The notes: a model not told the origin generated them from the sequence alone. A stretch of 64,000 bases of DNA from Bacillus methanolicus PB1 (GCF_000262755.1 NZ_AFEU01000002.1:124001-188000); one strand, 5' to 3'; positions 52,917 to 61,720 are shown, counted from the first letter of the stretch. A program made the numbers and translations.

Positions 52917-53290
52917 TTTTATCGGAATGATTGAAAGCTCATAAATGTGATCGACGGCTATAAATGAAAACGAAGGCTTGTAAGTTTCAATGATGACTTA
53001 TAAACGGAAACGAAGGCTCATAAATTGAAATGACGGCTTATAAACGAAAACGAAGGCTCGTAAATTGAAATGACATTTATATATCAGAGTGACGGCTCAT
53101 TTTTCTGTATGAAGGATCATAAATTAAAATGAAGGCTCATATATTAAAATAAAGGCTCATATATCAAATTATAGACTCATATATTAAAATAAAGGGTCAT
53201 AAATCTAAATAAAGGCTTATAACATTCCCTTGATCATGGTTCAGAGAGAGTATTCCCCCTTTCTTCCAGCTAAAAAACAGCTCTTTTTCG
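52917..53290. repeat. intergenic cassette with 20-bp GGCTCATA array, copy A (array 2)
   Basis: Head TCGGAATGATTGAAAGC, then about 14 units of (A)AGGCTCATAAATNNAAATG with a 20-bp period, then the tail CTTGATCATGGTTCAGAG and a short AGCTAAAAAACAGCT hairpin with TTTTT. The head and tail recur around array 3, so the whole cassette is duplicated. No coding potential. Confidence 0.88.
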
Positions 53291-53435
53291 ATAAAATCTC
53301 AATAAAAATTTAATTTAATATAGAACAAAGTTAACGGAGTAGTATAATTAAGAAAGGCTAATTTTAGAGAAAAAAACTTTTTTATCAACCTTAAGCATAG
53401 AAAGAAACTAAGGGGGGATAACAATCAAAATTATT

Positions 53436-53891
53436 ATGGATGTAGTCATTGTCGGAGCAGCCGTATTGACTATTTCTCTTATGTTCTTTTATTGTCCATT
53501 ATTCATTAATGGTTTGCGAAAAAAGAAACGCAAGTTGCCAGTTAATGGTTCACGAAAAAGAAAACGTATGTTACCTGGAAAAAGAGTAAAGTATTCTCTT
53601 AAACATTTTTACTTTATCTCCATTGTTTTTGTCTCGTTTTTACTGCTAACCTTCATTGATAATATGGTGTTCGGAATGCCGTTTGGTCATTTAAACCATT
53701 GGCTAATTATGGAGATTGGTGCTTACCTCGTATTGAGCTCTCTTTATTTCCTTAGTTTTATCTTTGGAGACATCACCGATCCACTCCCTTTATCTAGCTT
53801 TTGGAGTTTCTTTTTTGATGGCATGGGTGGAGGAGATGCTTCCATAGGTGGTTCTAGCGACGGCGGAGATGGTGGAGGCGGCGGAGACTAA
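53436..53891 (+). CDS. membrane protein with Gly/Asp-rich C-terminal tail
   Basis: A 151-residue protein with three hydrophobic helices (about 3-22, 60-80 and 90-112), a strongly basic stretch RKKKRKLP to RKRKRMLPGK between the first two, and a tail DGMGGGDASIGGSSDGGDGG. I recognise no named family. The start is unusual: GGGGGG lies about 18 bases before the ATG at 53436, while an in-frame ATC four codons earlier has ideal spacing. Either the ATG is used with poor spacing or initiation is non-canonical. It lies between the two repeat cassettes. Confidence 0.6.
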   Translation: MDVVIVGAAVLTISLMFFYCPLFINGLRKKKRKLPVNGSRKRKRMLPGKRVKYSLKHFYFISIVFVSFLLLTFIDNMVFGMPFGHLNHWLIMEIGAYLVLSSLYFLSFIFGDITDPLPLSSFWSFFFDGMGGGDASIGGSSDGGDGGGGGD

Positions 53892-53894
53892 CAA

Positions 53895-53913
53895 AACGCC
53901 TTACTAAAGGCGT
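53895..53913. terminator. short hairpin after the Gly/Asp-tail gene
   Basis: AACGCCTT and AAGGCGTT form an 8-bp stem just past the stop codon. A T-run is present only on the minus side (TTTTG), so terminator activity for this gene is uncertain. Confidence 0.4.
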
Positions 53914-54017
53914 TATAAACTAGTCGGAATGAATGAAAGCTCATAAATGAGTCAAGTCCTTAATATTGTGTAAAATACTAATTACAAGGTTTTAGCCTAA
54001 TTTTGCTTTTAGTATTT

Positions 54018-54063
54018 ATTTAATTTGATTGGAAGGGGGTACCCCCTTCCAATCAAATTAAAT
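54018..54063. terminator. perfect 46-bp palindrome at the transposase 3' end
   Basis: Every base from 54018 to 54063 pairs about the centre 54040/54041 (GGAAGGGGGT|ACCCCCTTCC). It includes the transposase stop codon and is flanked by A/T runs, so it can act as a terminator in both directions and shield the element from outside transcription. Confidence 0.85.
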
Positions 54064-55254
54064 TTCGCGCTCGCGCGGGACATTCTCGTTTTTCGAAAAA
54101 ATGCTTTTTTTCTTGGCTTGTTCCTCATCATAATCCATTAAGATAGCTCCAATCAGCCGATAGGCAGACTGCGTATTTGGAAATATCCGGATCACCCTTT
54201 CACGACGGCGAACTTCCTGATTTAATCGTTCCAGAGAGTTGGTGCTACGGATTAAGCGATGCCATTTTGCAGGCTGACTTAAATATTGGATGGCGTCTTC
54301 AAAGCCCTCATCTAATATCTCCAGTGCCTTTTCAAGTTTCGGATTCTCTTCATAGCGCTTAAAGAATTCATTGCGAAAGAAACGGGCATCTTCTACTGTT
54401 ACCGCTTCAAATATCCTTTTTAAATCGACAATGACCTCTCCCATGCCTTTTTTAGGCAATGTGTCAATGATATTTCGCTTGAAATGAACGGTACAACGCT
54501 GCCATGATGTTCCGATAAATTCCTTTTCTATCGCTTTCTTTAATCCTTGATGGGCATCAGAAATCACCAGCTTTGGGGATTGCAACCCCCTTGACTTTAA
54601 CTCACTCAAGAATTCCTTCCATGCTTCATAGCTTTCTTTATGATCGACTTTAAAACCAATTACTTCCCTTTTTTGGTCCTGGTTAATGCCGGTCGCAATA
54701 TACACAGCTTTAGAAACGACTTTATGGTGCTCACGCACTTTAATATACATAGCATCTAAAAAAATATAAGAGTAATATTGGACATTTAACGGCCGGTTTG
54801 CCCATTGTTTGACAACTGGATCCAGCTTTTCTGTAAGGGATGAAACAAAGGATTTAGACACTTTTTCCCCGCATAATTGTTCTACCACATTCGTCACTTT
54901 GCGTGTAGACACTCCATTTACAACCATCTCAAGCATGGATAAGACAAAGGTTTGGTCCACACGCGCATATCGTTCAAAAACAGATGGTGCAAAGTCGCCA
55001 TTACGTGTACGGGGAACTCTTAATTTTATTTTTCCAATGCTTACAATAAAGTCACGATCATAGTAGCCATTTCGGTAATCCTTGCGTTCGGAGGTGCGCT
55101 CATAAGCCTGAGCCTGTAAATATTCATCACGCTCTTTTTCCATGTACTCATTCAAGACTAAAACAATGGTTGATTTGACTACCGCGTCAATATTTGAATT
55201 CATAACTGAATCTTTTAAAAGGTCCATATTTAGGGTAAACTGTAATTGGGTCAT
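54058..55254 (-). CDS. IS256-family (mutator type) transposase
   Basis: A DDE transposase of 398 residues. YRNGYYDRDFIVSIGKIKLR and VPRTRNGDFAPSVF lead the N-terminal part. The catalytic acids lie in YIFLDAMYIKVRE (first Asp), LVISDAHQGLKKA (second Asp) and NSLERLNQEVRRRERVIRIF (Glu), the mutator-family signature. The frame is full length without stops, so the element may still be mobile. Confidence 0.95.
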   Translation of the reverse strand: MTQLQFTLNMDLLKDSVMNSNIDAVVKSTIVLVLNEYMEKERDEYLQAQAYERTSERKDYRNGYYDRDFIVSIGKIKLRVPRTRNGDFAPSVFERYARVDQTFVLSMLEMVVNGVSTRKVTNVVEQLCGEKVSKSFVSSLTEKLDPVVKQWANRPLNVQYYSYIFLDAMYIKVREHHKVVSKAVYIATGINQDQKREVIGFKVDHKESYEAWKEFLSELKSRGLQSPKLVISDAHQGLKKAIEKEFIGTSWQRCTVHFKRNIIDTLPKKGMGEVIVDLKRIFEAVTVEDARFFRNEFFKRYEENPKLEKALEILDEGFEDAIQYLSQPAKWHRLIRSTNSLERLNQEVRRRERVIRIFPNTQSAYRLIGAILMDYDEEQAKKKSIFSKNENVPREREI

Positions 55255-55355
55255 AATTAAATCTCCTTTTCCAATGTTTTTTAGGCATTAAACATTGTAA
55301 CCAAAAGGGATTAATTTGACCCCTTTTCTTTTTACACAATTATACGGACTTAATC

Positions 55356-55565
55356 CATAAATGTGATCGACGGCTCATAAACGAAAACGAAGGCTCATAT
55401 ATTGAAATAAAAGCTCATATATTCAAATGAAGGCTCATAAATCCAAATGAAGGCTCATATATCAAAATAAAGGCTCATATATCAAAATAAAGGCTCATAA
55501 CCTTCCCTTGATCATGGTTCAGAGTGAGTATATCCCCTATCTTTCAGCTAAAAAATAGCTCTCTT
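55356..55565. repeat. intergenic cassette with 20-bp GGCTCATA array, copy B (array 3)
   Basis: After the target duplication comes TGATCGACGGCTCATAAACG and then seven or so units of AAGGCTCATATATCAAAATA (20-bp period, some exact copies), then the tail CTTGATCATGGTTCAGAG with AGCTAAAAAATAGCT. The head is at 53932-53949 on the other side of the insertion sequence. Confidence 0.88.
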
Positions 55566-55681
55566 ACGATCACTTTATAATGATACTGTGCAAAATTACG
55601 GAAAATGCAATGGTTACGGGCATTAAATATATTCACTTAACTGTTTTAGACGATACTGATCTTAAAGCAGTATCGCACTTG

Positions 55682-55849
55682 TTAATGGAAGCCACTATTC
55701 GACGTGTTATCATCATAGATTTTTTTCAACAAGGAAATGATCTCTTTATTTTGTTTGACTTGCTCATCAGAATTGACTTTAATAATATGTACCCAATAGA
55801 ATATACACACCTGCAATGCAAAAGATAATAAAGGTATAATAATTTCCAC
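55682..55849 (-). CDS. small membrane protein, 55 residues
   Basis: A frame starting at GTG 55849 with GGAGGG eight bases upstream. It encodes VEIIIPLLSFALQVCIFYWV (one transmembrane helix) followed by HIIKVNSDEQVKQNKEIISL and a short polar end. The helix plus charged coiled-coil-like tail resembles small conserved Bacillus proteins. No function is known. The rest of the stretch 55566-56021 holds only the mtlD terminator. Confidence 0.6.
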   Translation of the reverse strand: MEIIIPLLSFALQVCIFYWVHIIKVNSDEQVKQNKEIISLLKKIYDDNTSNSGFH

Positions 55850-55961
55850 GGCAGAATCCCTCCTCTTTCAAACTTAATACCAACTAATCTATTCAATACA
55901 TTGTTGGTAAATTCCTGTAAAATACTTTCTTTATCTAAACTTAGCTGCATTATCTTAATTA

Positions 55962-55998
55962 AAAAACCTCTCTTGCATTACAGCAAAAGAGGATTTGT
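55962..55998 (-). terminator. terminator of the mtlRFD transcript
   Basis: On the minus strand TCCTCTTTTGC and GCAAGAGAGG pair with one mismatch around TGTAAT, followed by TTTTTTAATT, about 25 bases past mtlD. Confidence 0.85.
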
Positions 55999-56021
55999 TT
56001 AAATCATATACGGAATAACTA

Positions 56022-57185
56022 TTATATTAATCTCCCGCCCTTTAATAAATGATATTGTTCTACGATTAATCTTACTAAATTTGTTTTTCTGTCCAGCTGA
56101 GTATAATTTTCAATCGTGTACTCTAATCCGTTATTCTTGATGTTTTCTTGGATTTCAACAGCTTCCGCATCTTGTGGATAATCATATTGTAATGCAGCTG
56201 CAATGCTTTTTGCCAAATAAACCGGCTGTTCCCCAACGACTTCTGCAAATTGTTTAGCCGGGCTTACTAACCGATCATTCGGACCAAGCTTGCGGATTGG
56301 AGAACGGCCCACCCTTGTTACTTCATCTGAAATATACGGATTGGAGAATCTATTAATAATTTTAGAAATATATTCTTGATGTTTTTTCATCTCAAAGTTA
56401 TATTTTTTCACAAGCAACAAGCCTGTTTCTTGAAGAGTTTTCTCTACAAGAGTCATGATTTCCTCTTTTTCCATTGCTTCATTGATTGTTTGGATGCCGG
56501 CATAATAGCCAAAATACGCAGCTGCAGCATGTCCTGTGTTGACAGTAAATAATTTTCTTTCAATGTAAGGCTTTAAATCGTCTACAAACGTAATTCCCTT
56601 GACAGGCGGCTTTTCTCCAACAATTTTTGTTTGATCTACAGCCCATTCATAAAACGGTTCAACCATCACCATTAATTTGTCTTCATTAAATTGATTTGGC
56701 ACAATTCGATCAACGGCCGCATCCGGGAAGCCAAAGCGTTGATCAAAAATTTCTTTTTCATCTTTACTAATATTTTCATAGACTTTTTCTTTAAGTAAAG
56801 TGCTGCCCCCAATCATATTTTCGCAGGCAATGATATTTAATGGCTGATCCGTTGTTTGAATTCTTTTCCGCAATCCTTCCGCAATAATACCGGCGATATG
56901 CGGTAAAATATTCGGGCCTACTGCAGTTGTAACCAATTCAGCCTGGGCAATAGAGTCAATCACTTTATCAGGATCCTTCCGGCTATTAATCGCACGTACA
57001 TTTTTGATGAATAACTCTTCTTTGGAATGGTCAGCAATTGCCACCCGATATTCCTTCTTTTGATTGATTAAATCAACAATTTCACTGTTTACATCAACAA
57101 AGCATGTTTGATAACCTGACTCGTATAAAAGACTGCCGATAAAACCTCTGCCGATATTTCCTGCTCCGAAATGGACAGCCAGCAT
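56022..57185 (-). CDS. mtlD: mannitol-1-phosphate 5-dehydrogenase MtlD
   Basis: An NAD-dependent dehydrogenase of 387 residues that converts mannitol 1-phosphate to fructose 6-phosphate. The Rossmann start is MLAVHFGAGNIGRGFIGSLL, and the catalytic region has RKLFTVNTGHAAAAYFGY with the active-site Lys. It begins 2 bases after the mtlF stop, so the two are coupled. Confidence 0.95.
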   Translation of the reverse strand: MLAVHFGAGNIGRGFIGSLLYESGYQTCFVDVNSEIVDLINQKKEYRVAIADHSKEELFIKNVRAINSRKDPDKVIDSIAQAELVTTAVGPNILPHIAGIIAEGLRKRIQTTDQPLNIIACENMIGGSTLLKEKVYENISKDEKEIFDQRFGFPDAAVDRIVPNQFNEDKLMVMVEPFYEWAVDQTKIVGEKPPVKGITFVDDLKPYIERKLFTVNTGHAAAAYFGYYAGIQTINEAMEKEEIMTLVEKTLQETGLLLVKKYNFEMKKHQEYISKIINRFSNPYISDEVTRVGRSPIRKLGPNDRLVSPAKQFAEVVGEQPVYLAKSIAAALQYDYPQDAEAVEIQENIKNNGLEYTIENYTQLDRKTNLVRLIVEQYHLLKGGRLI

Positions 57186-57186
57186 G

Positions 57187-57624
57187 TTAGTTCACTCCTT
57201 CAAAGATTGCCAGAATTTCTTCTTTTGAGGAAGCATTTACGATCTTCATAACATTCTCTTCTTCTGATAGAACAATCGCAATTTTTGATAATATCTCTAA
57301 ATGTTCATCTCCTTTGCCGGCAATCCCAATTAATAATTTCACGATATTGCCGTTGCCAAAATCTACACCGCCGGGAACTTGAATGATCGCAATTCCAGAT
57401 TCTTTTACAGACTGTTTAGCGTCCTCCGTACCATGCGGAATAGCAACAAAGTTCCCCATATAAGTAGAGCTTAACTCCTCTCTTTCCAGCATTTTTTCAA
57501 TATATGCCGAATCCACATAGCCATTTTCCACTAATACATTTCCAGTTAATCGAATGGCACTTTCCTTATTTTCAATTTCAGCATTTAATAAAATGTTTTC
57601 TGGTGATAAGATTGGCAATGCCAT
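57187..57624 (-). CDS. mtlF: mannitol-specific PTS enzyme IIA (MtlF)
   Basis: A PTS EIIA protein of 145 residues. The phosphorylated histidine is in GNFVAIPHGTEDAKQSV. It takes phosphate from HPr and passes it to the IIB domain of MtlA. AAGGAG precedes the ATG at 57624, three bases after the mtlR stop. The upstream GTG lies within the mtlR end and is rejected. Confidence 0.93.
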   Translation of the reverse strand: MALPILSPENILLNAEIENKESAIRLTGNVLVENGYVDSAYIEKMLEREELSSTYMGNFVAIPHGTEDAKQSVKESGIAIIQVPGGVDFGNGNIVKLLIGIAGKGDEHLEILSKIAIVLSEEENVMKIVNASSKEEILAIFEGVN

Positions 57625-57625
57625 G

Positions 57626-59749
57626 TTATACACTCCTTAATTCTTTTAATTTTTCATCAAAAAATTGTTCAAATTTAGCAGCCAAATAAGAAGAAATGTC
57701 ATGCATATTTTTTGATTCAAATAATTTTATGCTCTGTTCATTTTCAATAATTAATGTGCTGATATAACTTAAGACTTCTAATCCCTGACTTGATAAATGC
57801 TGAGGTGATAATAATAAAAGAATGCTTTCTGCTTCCATTTCAGATTGGTCCATCGCTTTTACTTGCAATGGCTTCGTAAGCCTTAAGATTGTGAAGGAAG
57901 GACGTGCTACATATTCACTTCTGGAATGATACAAAACCAACTTTGTATCAGGAATCCCTAATCCACCCAGTTTTTCACGTTCCAATAAAGCTTTTATTAA
58001 TAACTCCACATCCCTTATGGAACCTTGTTTATACAAAAACTTACAAGCTTCTTCTAAAACATGATCAGCCGTCTGAGAAGGAGTTGCAGACAGCACTTGA
58101 AATCCTTTTAAAACGGTGGAGATTGTTCCTGTGTATTGATGGATGCTTTCCATTCTTTCGATCGTTTTTTCTGCATGTATCGAATGGGGGAGTCTGCGAT
58201 CCATCAGTGAGGCTTTCCTATTAATATCCTCATTGTAAGTGCGATTGCGGATATAGTTTCTAAGCTTTTTAATTTCTTCTTTTGTTAAAATGGGACTGAC
58301 AATGATATACCCTCTTGGAATGTTAGGCAGGTTTATCGTAGAAATAACCAAATGAAATTCATCTAAATCAATTTGATTTAATTCAAATAAAGAAACATTT
58401 TTAAGCGTCTTTATTTCGGGTAATTCCTGTTGGAGTCTTGTCGCCAGCATTTTCGATGTGCCTATGCCGCTTGAGCAAATAATTAAAGCACTTAGATCTT
58501 CTGCTCTCTTGTTTCCCAATAAAGCGGAACCGAAATGCATGACCAAATAACCGATCTCTTCATCGGGTATTGACAAATCCGGAAAGACTTCTTCTGCTCC
58601 TTCTTTCACGATCTCGAACAGATTTTCATAGTCTTCCTTAATTTTTTGCAGTAAAGGATTCGTAATTCCCATGTTCTGTTTTATTCGATAAAGCGCCGGT
58701 TTTAAGTGAGCGACCAGTCCTTGAAAAAGATTAACGTTGCTGGTTAATTCGACATTTAATTGATCCTCTACAAACCGTATAAGGTTTTTCGCGTTCATTG
58801 CCGCTTTTAGACCGGACTCTTCTATAAGGAACTCTTTATCATGCCTCAATTTTGCCCCTTGCAAATGCATAGTGATATAACCAACTTCAGCAGCCGGAAT
58901 TGAAACTTTGAAAATTTTTGATAATTTATGAACAATTTTTTCAGCTATTTTGTATTCCGGAGCCGCTTGCAAGCTTTCCAAATATGCTTGATCTATATTA
59001 ATGTTTTCTCCTTGTAAAATACGTTCAATGGCCAATGCTAAATGGACGACTAAACCGATATAGGCGCTGTCCGCTATTGAATATGGCAGCTCTTCGTTGA
59101 TTTCTTCAATTGTTTTCTCAACGATGAGAAGTTTTTTCTTCTCAACAAGACCTAATAGTCTTTCAGAAATGGAATCTGTTTGGTGGGTTGATTTTTTTTG
59201 AATGTTCTCTCTCACCAAAGACAAAAACTCTACTTCATTGAGATTCTCTGCAATGATGCTGCTCATCGCTCTTCTTTTCGCTGTTTCAGTACCAATAATT
59301 TCAACACCGTAGCCTCTTTTTCTAATCAGCGACAAGTTGAAATTCCTTAATCGTTCCTCTAATTTCGTTAAATCGTTGCTGATTGTTGCAATTGTCACGT
59401 TTAAATCATTAGCCAGGGAAATGAGTTTTACAGGTTCTGTTGATTCCAATAAAGTACATAAAATAATCGTCTGTCGTTCATCAGGCGTATATTCATTGTA
59501 TGATAAATTAAAAAGAGTAAGTTTTAATTCTTCGACCTTTGCCTTGTCACCAATAATTTGAATGCCGACTCCTGACTTTTTTACTAAACTAAGACCGTAA
59601 TCCTTTAAAATGTTTTCAATTCCTTTTAAGTCTCTATGAATCGTACGGACGCTTACATCAATTTCATTCGCAAGATCCTTGACAGTCATTTCTTCATTTT
59701 TTGCCAGCAGAATTTCAAGTATCAGCCTTTCTCTTGCAGAAATATACAT
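57626..59749 (-). CDS. mtlR: mannitol operon activator MtlR (PRD-containing)
   Basis: A multidomain activator of about 707 residues. Two N-terminal helix-turn-helix segments (LANEIDVSVRTIHRDLKGIE; LANDLNVTIATISNDLTKLE), then two PRD domains with histidines in VVHLALAI, TMHLQGAK, VAHLKPAL and VMHFGSAL. An EIIB-like domain has ALIICSSGIGTSKML, with its Cys. An EIIA-like domain has KLVLYHSRSEYV, with its His. In Bacillus, PTS phosphorylation of these sites sets MtlR activity so that the operon runs only with mannitol and without glucose. GGAG lies eight bases before the ATG at 59749; a GTG at 59758 is less likely. Confidence 0.93.
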   Translation of the reverse strand: MYISARERLILEILLAKNEEMTVKDLANEIDVSVRTIHRDLKGIENILKDYGLSLVKKSGVGIQIIGDKAKVEELKLTLFNLSYNEYTPDERQTIILCTLLESTEPVKLISLANDLNVTIATISNDLTKLEERLRNFNLSLIRKRGYGVEIIGTETAKRRAMSSIIAENLNEVEFLSLVRENIQKKSTHQTDSISERLLGLVEKKKLLIVEKTIEEINEELPYSIADSAYIGLVVHLALAIERILQGENINIDQAYLESLQAAPEYKIAEKIVHKLSKIFKVSIPAAEVGYITMHLQGAKLRHDKEFLIEESGLKAAMNAKNLIRFVEDQLNVELTSNVNLFQGLVAHLKPALYRIKQNMGITNPLLQKIKEDYENLFEIVKEGAEEVFPDLSIPDEEIGYLVMHFGSALLGNKRAEDLSALIICSSGIGTSKMLATRLQQELPEIKTLKNVSLFELNQIDLDEFHLVISTINLPNIPRGYIIVSPILTKEEIKKLRNYIRNRTYNEDINRKASLMDRRLPHSIHAEKTIERMESIHQYTGTISTVLKGFQVLSATPSQTADHVLEEACKFLYKQGSIRDVELLIKALLEREKLGGLGIPDTKLVLYHSRSEYVARPSFTILRLTKPLQVKAMDQSEMEAESILLLLSPQHLSSQGLEVLSYISTLIIENEQSIKLFESKNMHDISSYLAAKFEQFFDEKLKELRSV

Positions 59750-59924
59750 AAGATTCACTCCACTAAGGAACTTTGAATATCCAAATCACTCATTATAATG
59801 GTGACAAAACTTAAATATTATACCTGCATTTTTATAATAAAACGTTTATACCCCTTATTACAATGAAAAGAAATTATAGTTGCGTCCAAAACATTGTTGC
59901 CACTTTTGAAAAAGTCTCTAAGAA

Positions 59925-60020
59925 AGGCTGACCCATAAATGTCTGACACCTCCGGCAAAGTCAATATATCGAATGGTATATTGTATTGGAGGGGTCTGAC
60001 CCTTTGCTTTTAGTCAGCCT
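59925..60020. repeat. GGGTCTGACCC palindromic repeat, copy 12
   Basis: AGGCTGACCCATAAATGTCTGACACCTCC on the left and GGAGGGGTCTGACCCTTTGC plus AGTCAGCCT on the right, with TATATCGA...TATATTG between. It lies at the 3' end of mtlA and can end its transcript, separating it from mtlR. Confidence 0.85.
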
Positions 60021-60028
60021 CAAAATCG

Positions 60029-61492
60029 TTACTTATTAATTTTTATTTTTTCGATAAGTTCATCATATTTAGGGCTATTTAAAAAGTTTTCTACTGAAAT
60101 ATGATGTGCATTTGGCAATTTGGCTTTTGCCCGATCCGTCAAATCTTTATGCGTAATGACAATATCGGCATCAGCAGGAAGATTGTTAATGGAAGTATTC
60201 GATACCGCTACATCTAACCCCGCTTTTTGTACTTTATTTTTTAGTATAGATGCTCCCATCGCACTGGAACCCATTCCTGCATCACAAGCAAAAATAATTT
60301 TTTGAATATTATTTGGCAACTCATTTTGTAAGTTTGTTTCTTTCTCTGTCGTTTGGTCTTTAGTTGCTTCTGGTTTAATAAGAGTGGATGCCTTGCTTTC
60401 TTTTCCTTTAAGTGCAGCAGTTTTTTCAGCTGCTTTAACCAAATCTTCTTCATTGGATTGTTTAGAAGCTTTTAAGATGACCGCAGAAATTAAGAAAGAT
60501 ACTGCAGCTGCTGCAAATACTCCAGCGATAACACCTAAATAATGGCCTTTTGGTGTCATGGCAATTACCGCAAAAATACTTCCCGGAGACGGAGCAGCTA
60601 CCAGACCGGCATCAAATACTAACAAAGTAAATACGCCCGTTGCGCCTCCTGCAATAGCCGCAACAAGGAGAAGCGGTTTCATTAAAATATAAGGAAAATA
60701 AATTTCATGAATTCCACCTAAGAAATGAATAATGGCTGCTCCTGGAGCTGATTGTTTTGCCATGCCTTTTCCAAACAAAATGTAAGCTAATAATATTCCC
60801 AAACCAGGCCCCGGATTAGCCTCTAATAAGAATAAAACTGATTTACCTGCACTTGCTGCCTGCTCGATTCCAATCGGGCTTAATATACCATGGTTGATCG
60901 CGTTATTTAAGAATAACACCTTGGCAGGTTCAATAAATAAACTTGCAAGAGGCAACAGATTCACATCTATAATGGCTTGAACCCCGGCTGCTAATGTCTT
61001 GTTAAGCGTTAAAACAACCGGACCAATCCCTTTATAGGCAAGTAAAGTTAAAAGACCGCCAATTATACCTGCAGAAAAATTGTTAACAAGCATTTCAAAG
61101 CCGGATTTAACTTTTCCATCAATTGCTTTATCGAATTTTTTGATAGCCCAGCCACCTAAAGGACCCATTATCATTGCACCCAAAAACATGGGGATATCTG
61201 AACCGACAATAACTCCCATTGTTGCGGTTGCACCTACTACTCCACCTCTTAAATCGTAGACCATCCTTCCGCCGGTAAATCCGATTAAGATGGGGAGTAA
61301 ATAAGTAATCATAGGTCCAACAAGCTTGGCCAAATCTTCATTTGAAAACCATCCTTTTGGGATAAATAAAGCGGTAATAAGCCCCCAAGCGATAAATGCC
61401 CCTATATTTGGCATGATCATGCCGCTTAAATAACTGCCAAAGCGCTGAATTTTTACTTTAGCACCTGAGTTTGACTGATTCGTATTCGTCAT
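60029..61492 (-). CDS. mtlA: mannitol-specific PTS enzyme IICB (MtlA)
   Basis: The mannitol transporter of 487 residues. The IIC domain (about residues 10-340) has FGSYLSGMIMPNIGAFIAWG at the start and many hydrophobic helices, with GGIHEIYFPYILMKPLLL containing the Glu of the sugar site. The IIB domain at the C-terminus has IIFACDAGMGSSAMGASIL with the phospho-Cys. The IIA domain is separate (mtlF). AAGGAG precedes the ATG at 61492. It imports and phosphorylates mannitol. Confidence 0.95.
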   Translation of the reverse strand: MTNTNQSNSGAKVKIQRFGSYLSGMIMPNIGAFIAWGLITALFIPKGWFSNEDLAKLVGPMITYLLPILIGFTGGRMVYDLRGGVVGATATMGVIVGSDIPMFLGAMIMGPLGGWAIKKFDKAIDGKVKSGFEMLVNNFSAGIIGGLLTLLAYKGIGPVVLTLNKTLAAGVQAIIDVNLLPLASLFIEPAKVLFLNNAINHGILSPIGIEQAASAGKSVLFLLEANPGPGLGILLAYILFGKGMAKQSAPGAAIIHFLGGIHEIYFPYILMKPLLLVAAIAGGATGVFTLLVFDAGLVAAPSPGSIFAVIAMTPKGHYLGVIAGVFAAAAVSFLISAVILKASKQSNEEDLVKAAEKTAALKGKESKASTLIKPEATKDQTTEKETNLQNELPNNIQKIIFACDAGMGSSAMGASILKNKVQKAGLDVAVSNTSINNLPADADIVITHKDLTDRAKAKLPNAHHISVENFLNSPKYDELIEKIKINK

Positions 61493-61552
61493 CTCTATAT
61501 CAACTCCTTTATCCACTATCAACATAGTGGAAATATTTTATTTCTACTTTCA

Positions 61553-61568
61553 TGATAAAGCGCTTTCA
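61553..61568. promoter_or_regulatory. cre-like site (CcpA) before mtlA
   Basis: TGATAAAGCGCTTTCA is a near-perfect inverted repeat with the AAAGCGCTTT core of catabolite-responsive elements, about 60 bases before the mtlA start. It fits carbon catabolite repression by CcpA. A hairpin TCCACTAT/ATAGTGGA lies between it and the ribosome site. Confidence 0.6.
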
Positions 61569-61664
61569 TAAGCGTATCAATTAATAGAAAAAATAAATTT
61601 GTCAATGTGATTGTTGCCATAATTGAAATATAAAATTATAACTTAATCCTTATTTTCTTCCCCA

Positions 61665-61720
61665 GCGAAAAACAAAAAATAAGAACGAAGAGGAACCAGA
61701 TTTTTCCCTGATTTTTCTCC
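61665..61720. repeat. 55-bp dispersed repeat, copy 1
   Basis: GCGAAAAACAAAAAATAAG to CTGATTTTTCTCC. A similar stretch lies at 63271-63322; together they flank the regulator and membrane protease pair. The remaining bases of the 300-base gap to 61827 hold nothing recognisable. Confidence 0.6.

Larger units (their letters stand above)
53950..55355 (-). mobile_element. IS256-family insertion sequence with 8-bp target duplication
   Basis: A 1406-bp element bounded by imperfect inverted repeats of about 26 bp: left AGTCAAGTCCTTAATATTGT, right (inverted) GATTAAGTCCGTATAATTGT, both continuing GTAAAA. CATAAATG is repeated directly outside both ends (53942-53949 and 55356-55363), an 8-bp target duplication as expected for IS256. 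It inserted into the head of repeat cassette B. It carries one transposase gene, intact by sequence. Confidence 0.9.

Noticed and set aside
55726-55950. 74-codon minus-strand frame
   Set aside because: It has no ribosome site and overlaps the better-supported 55-residue gene in another frame.
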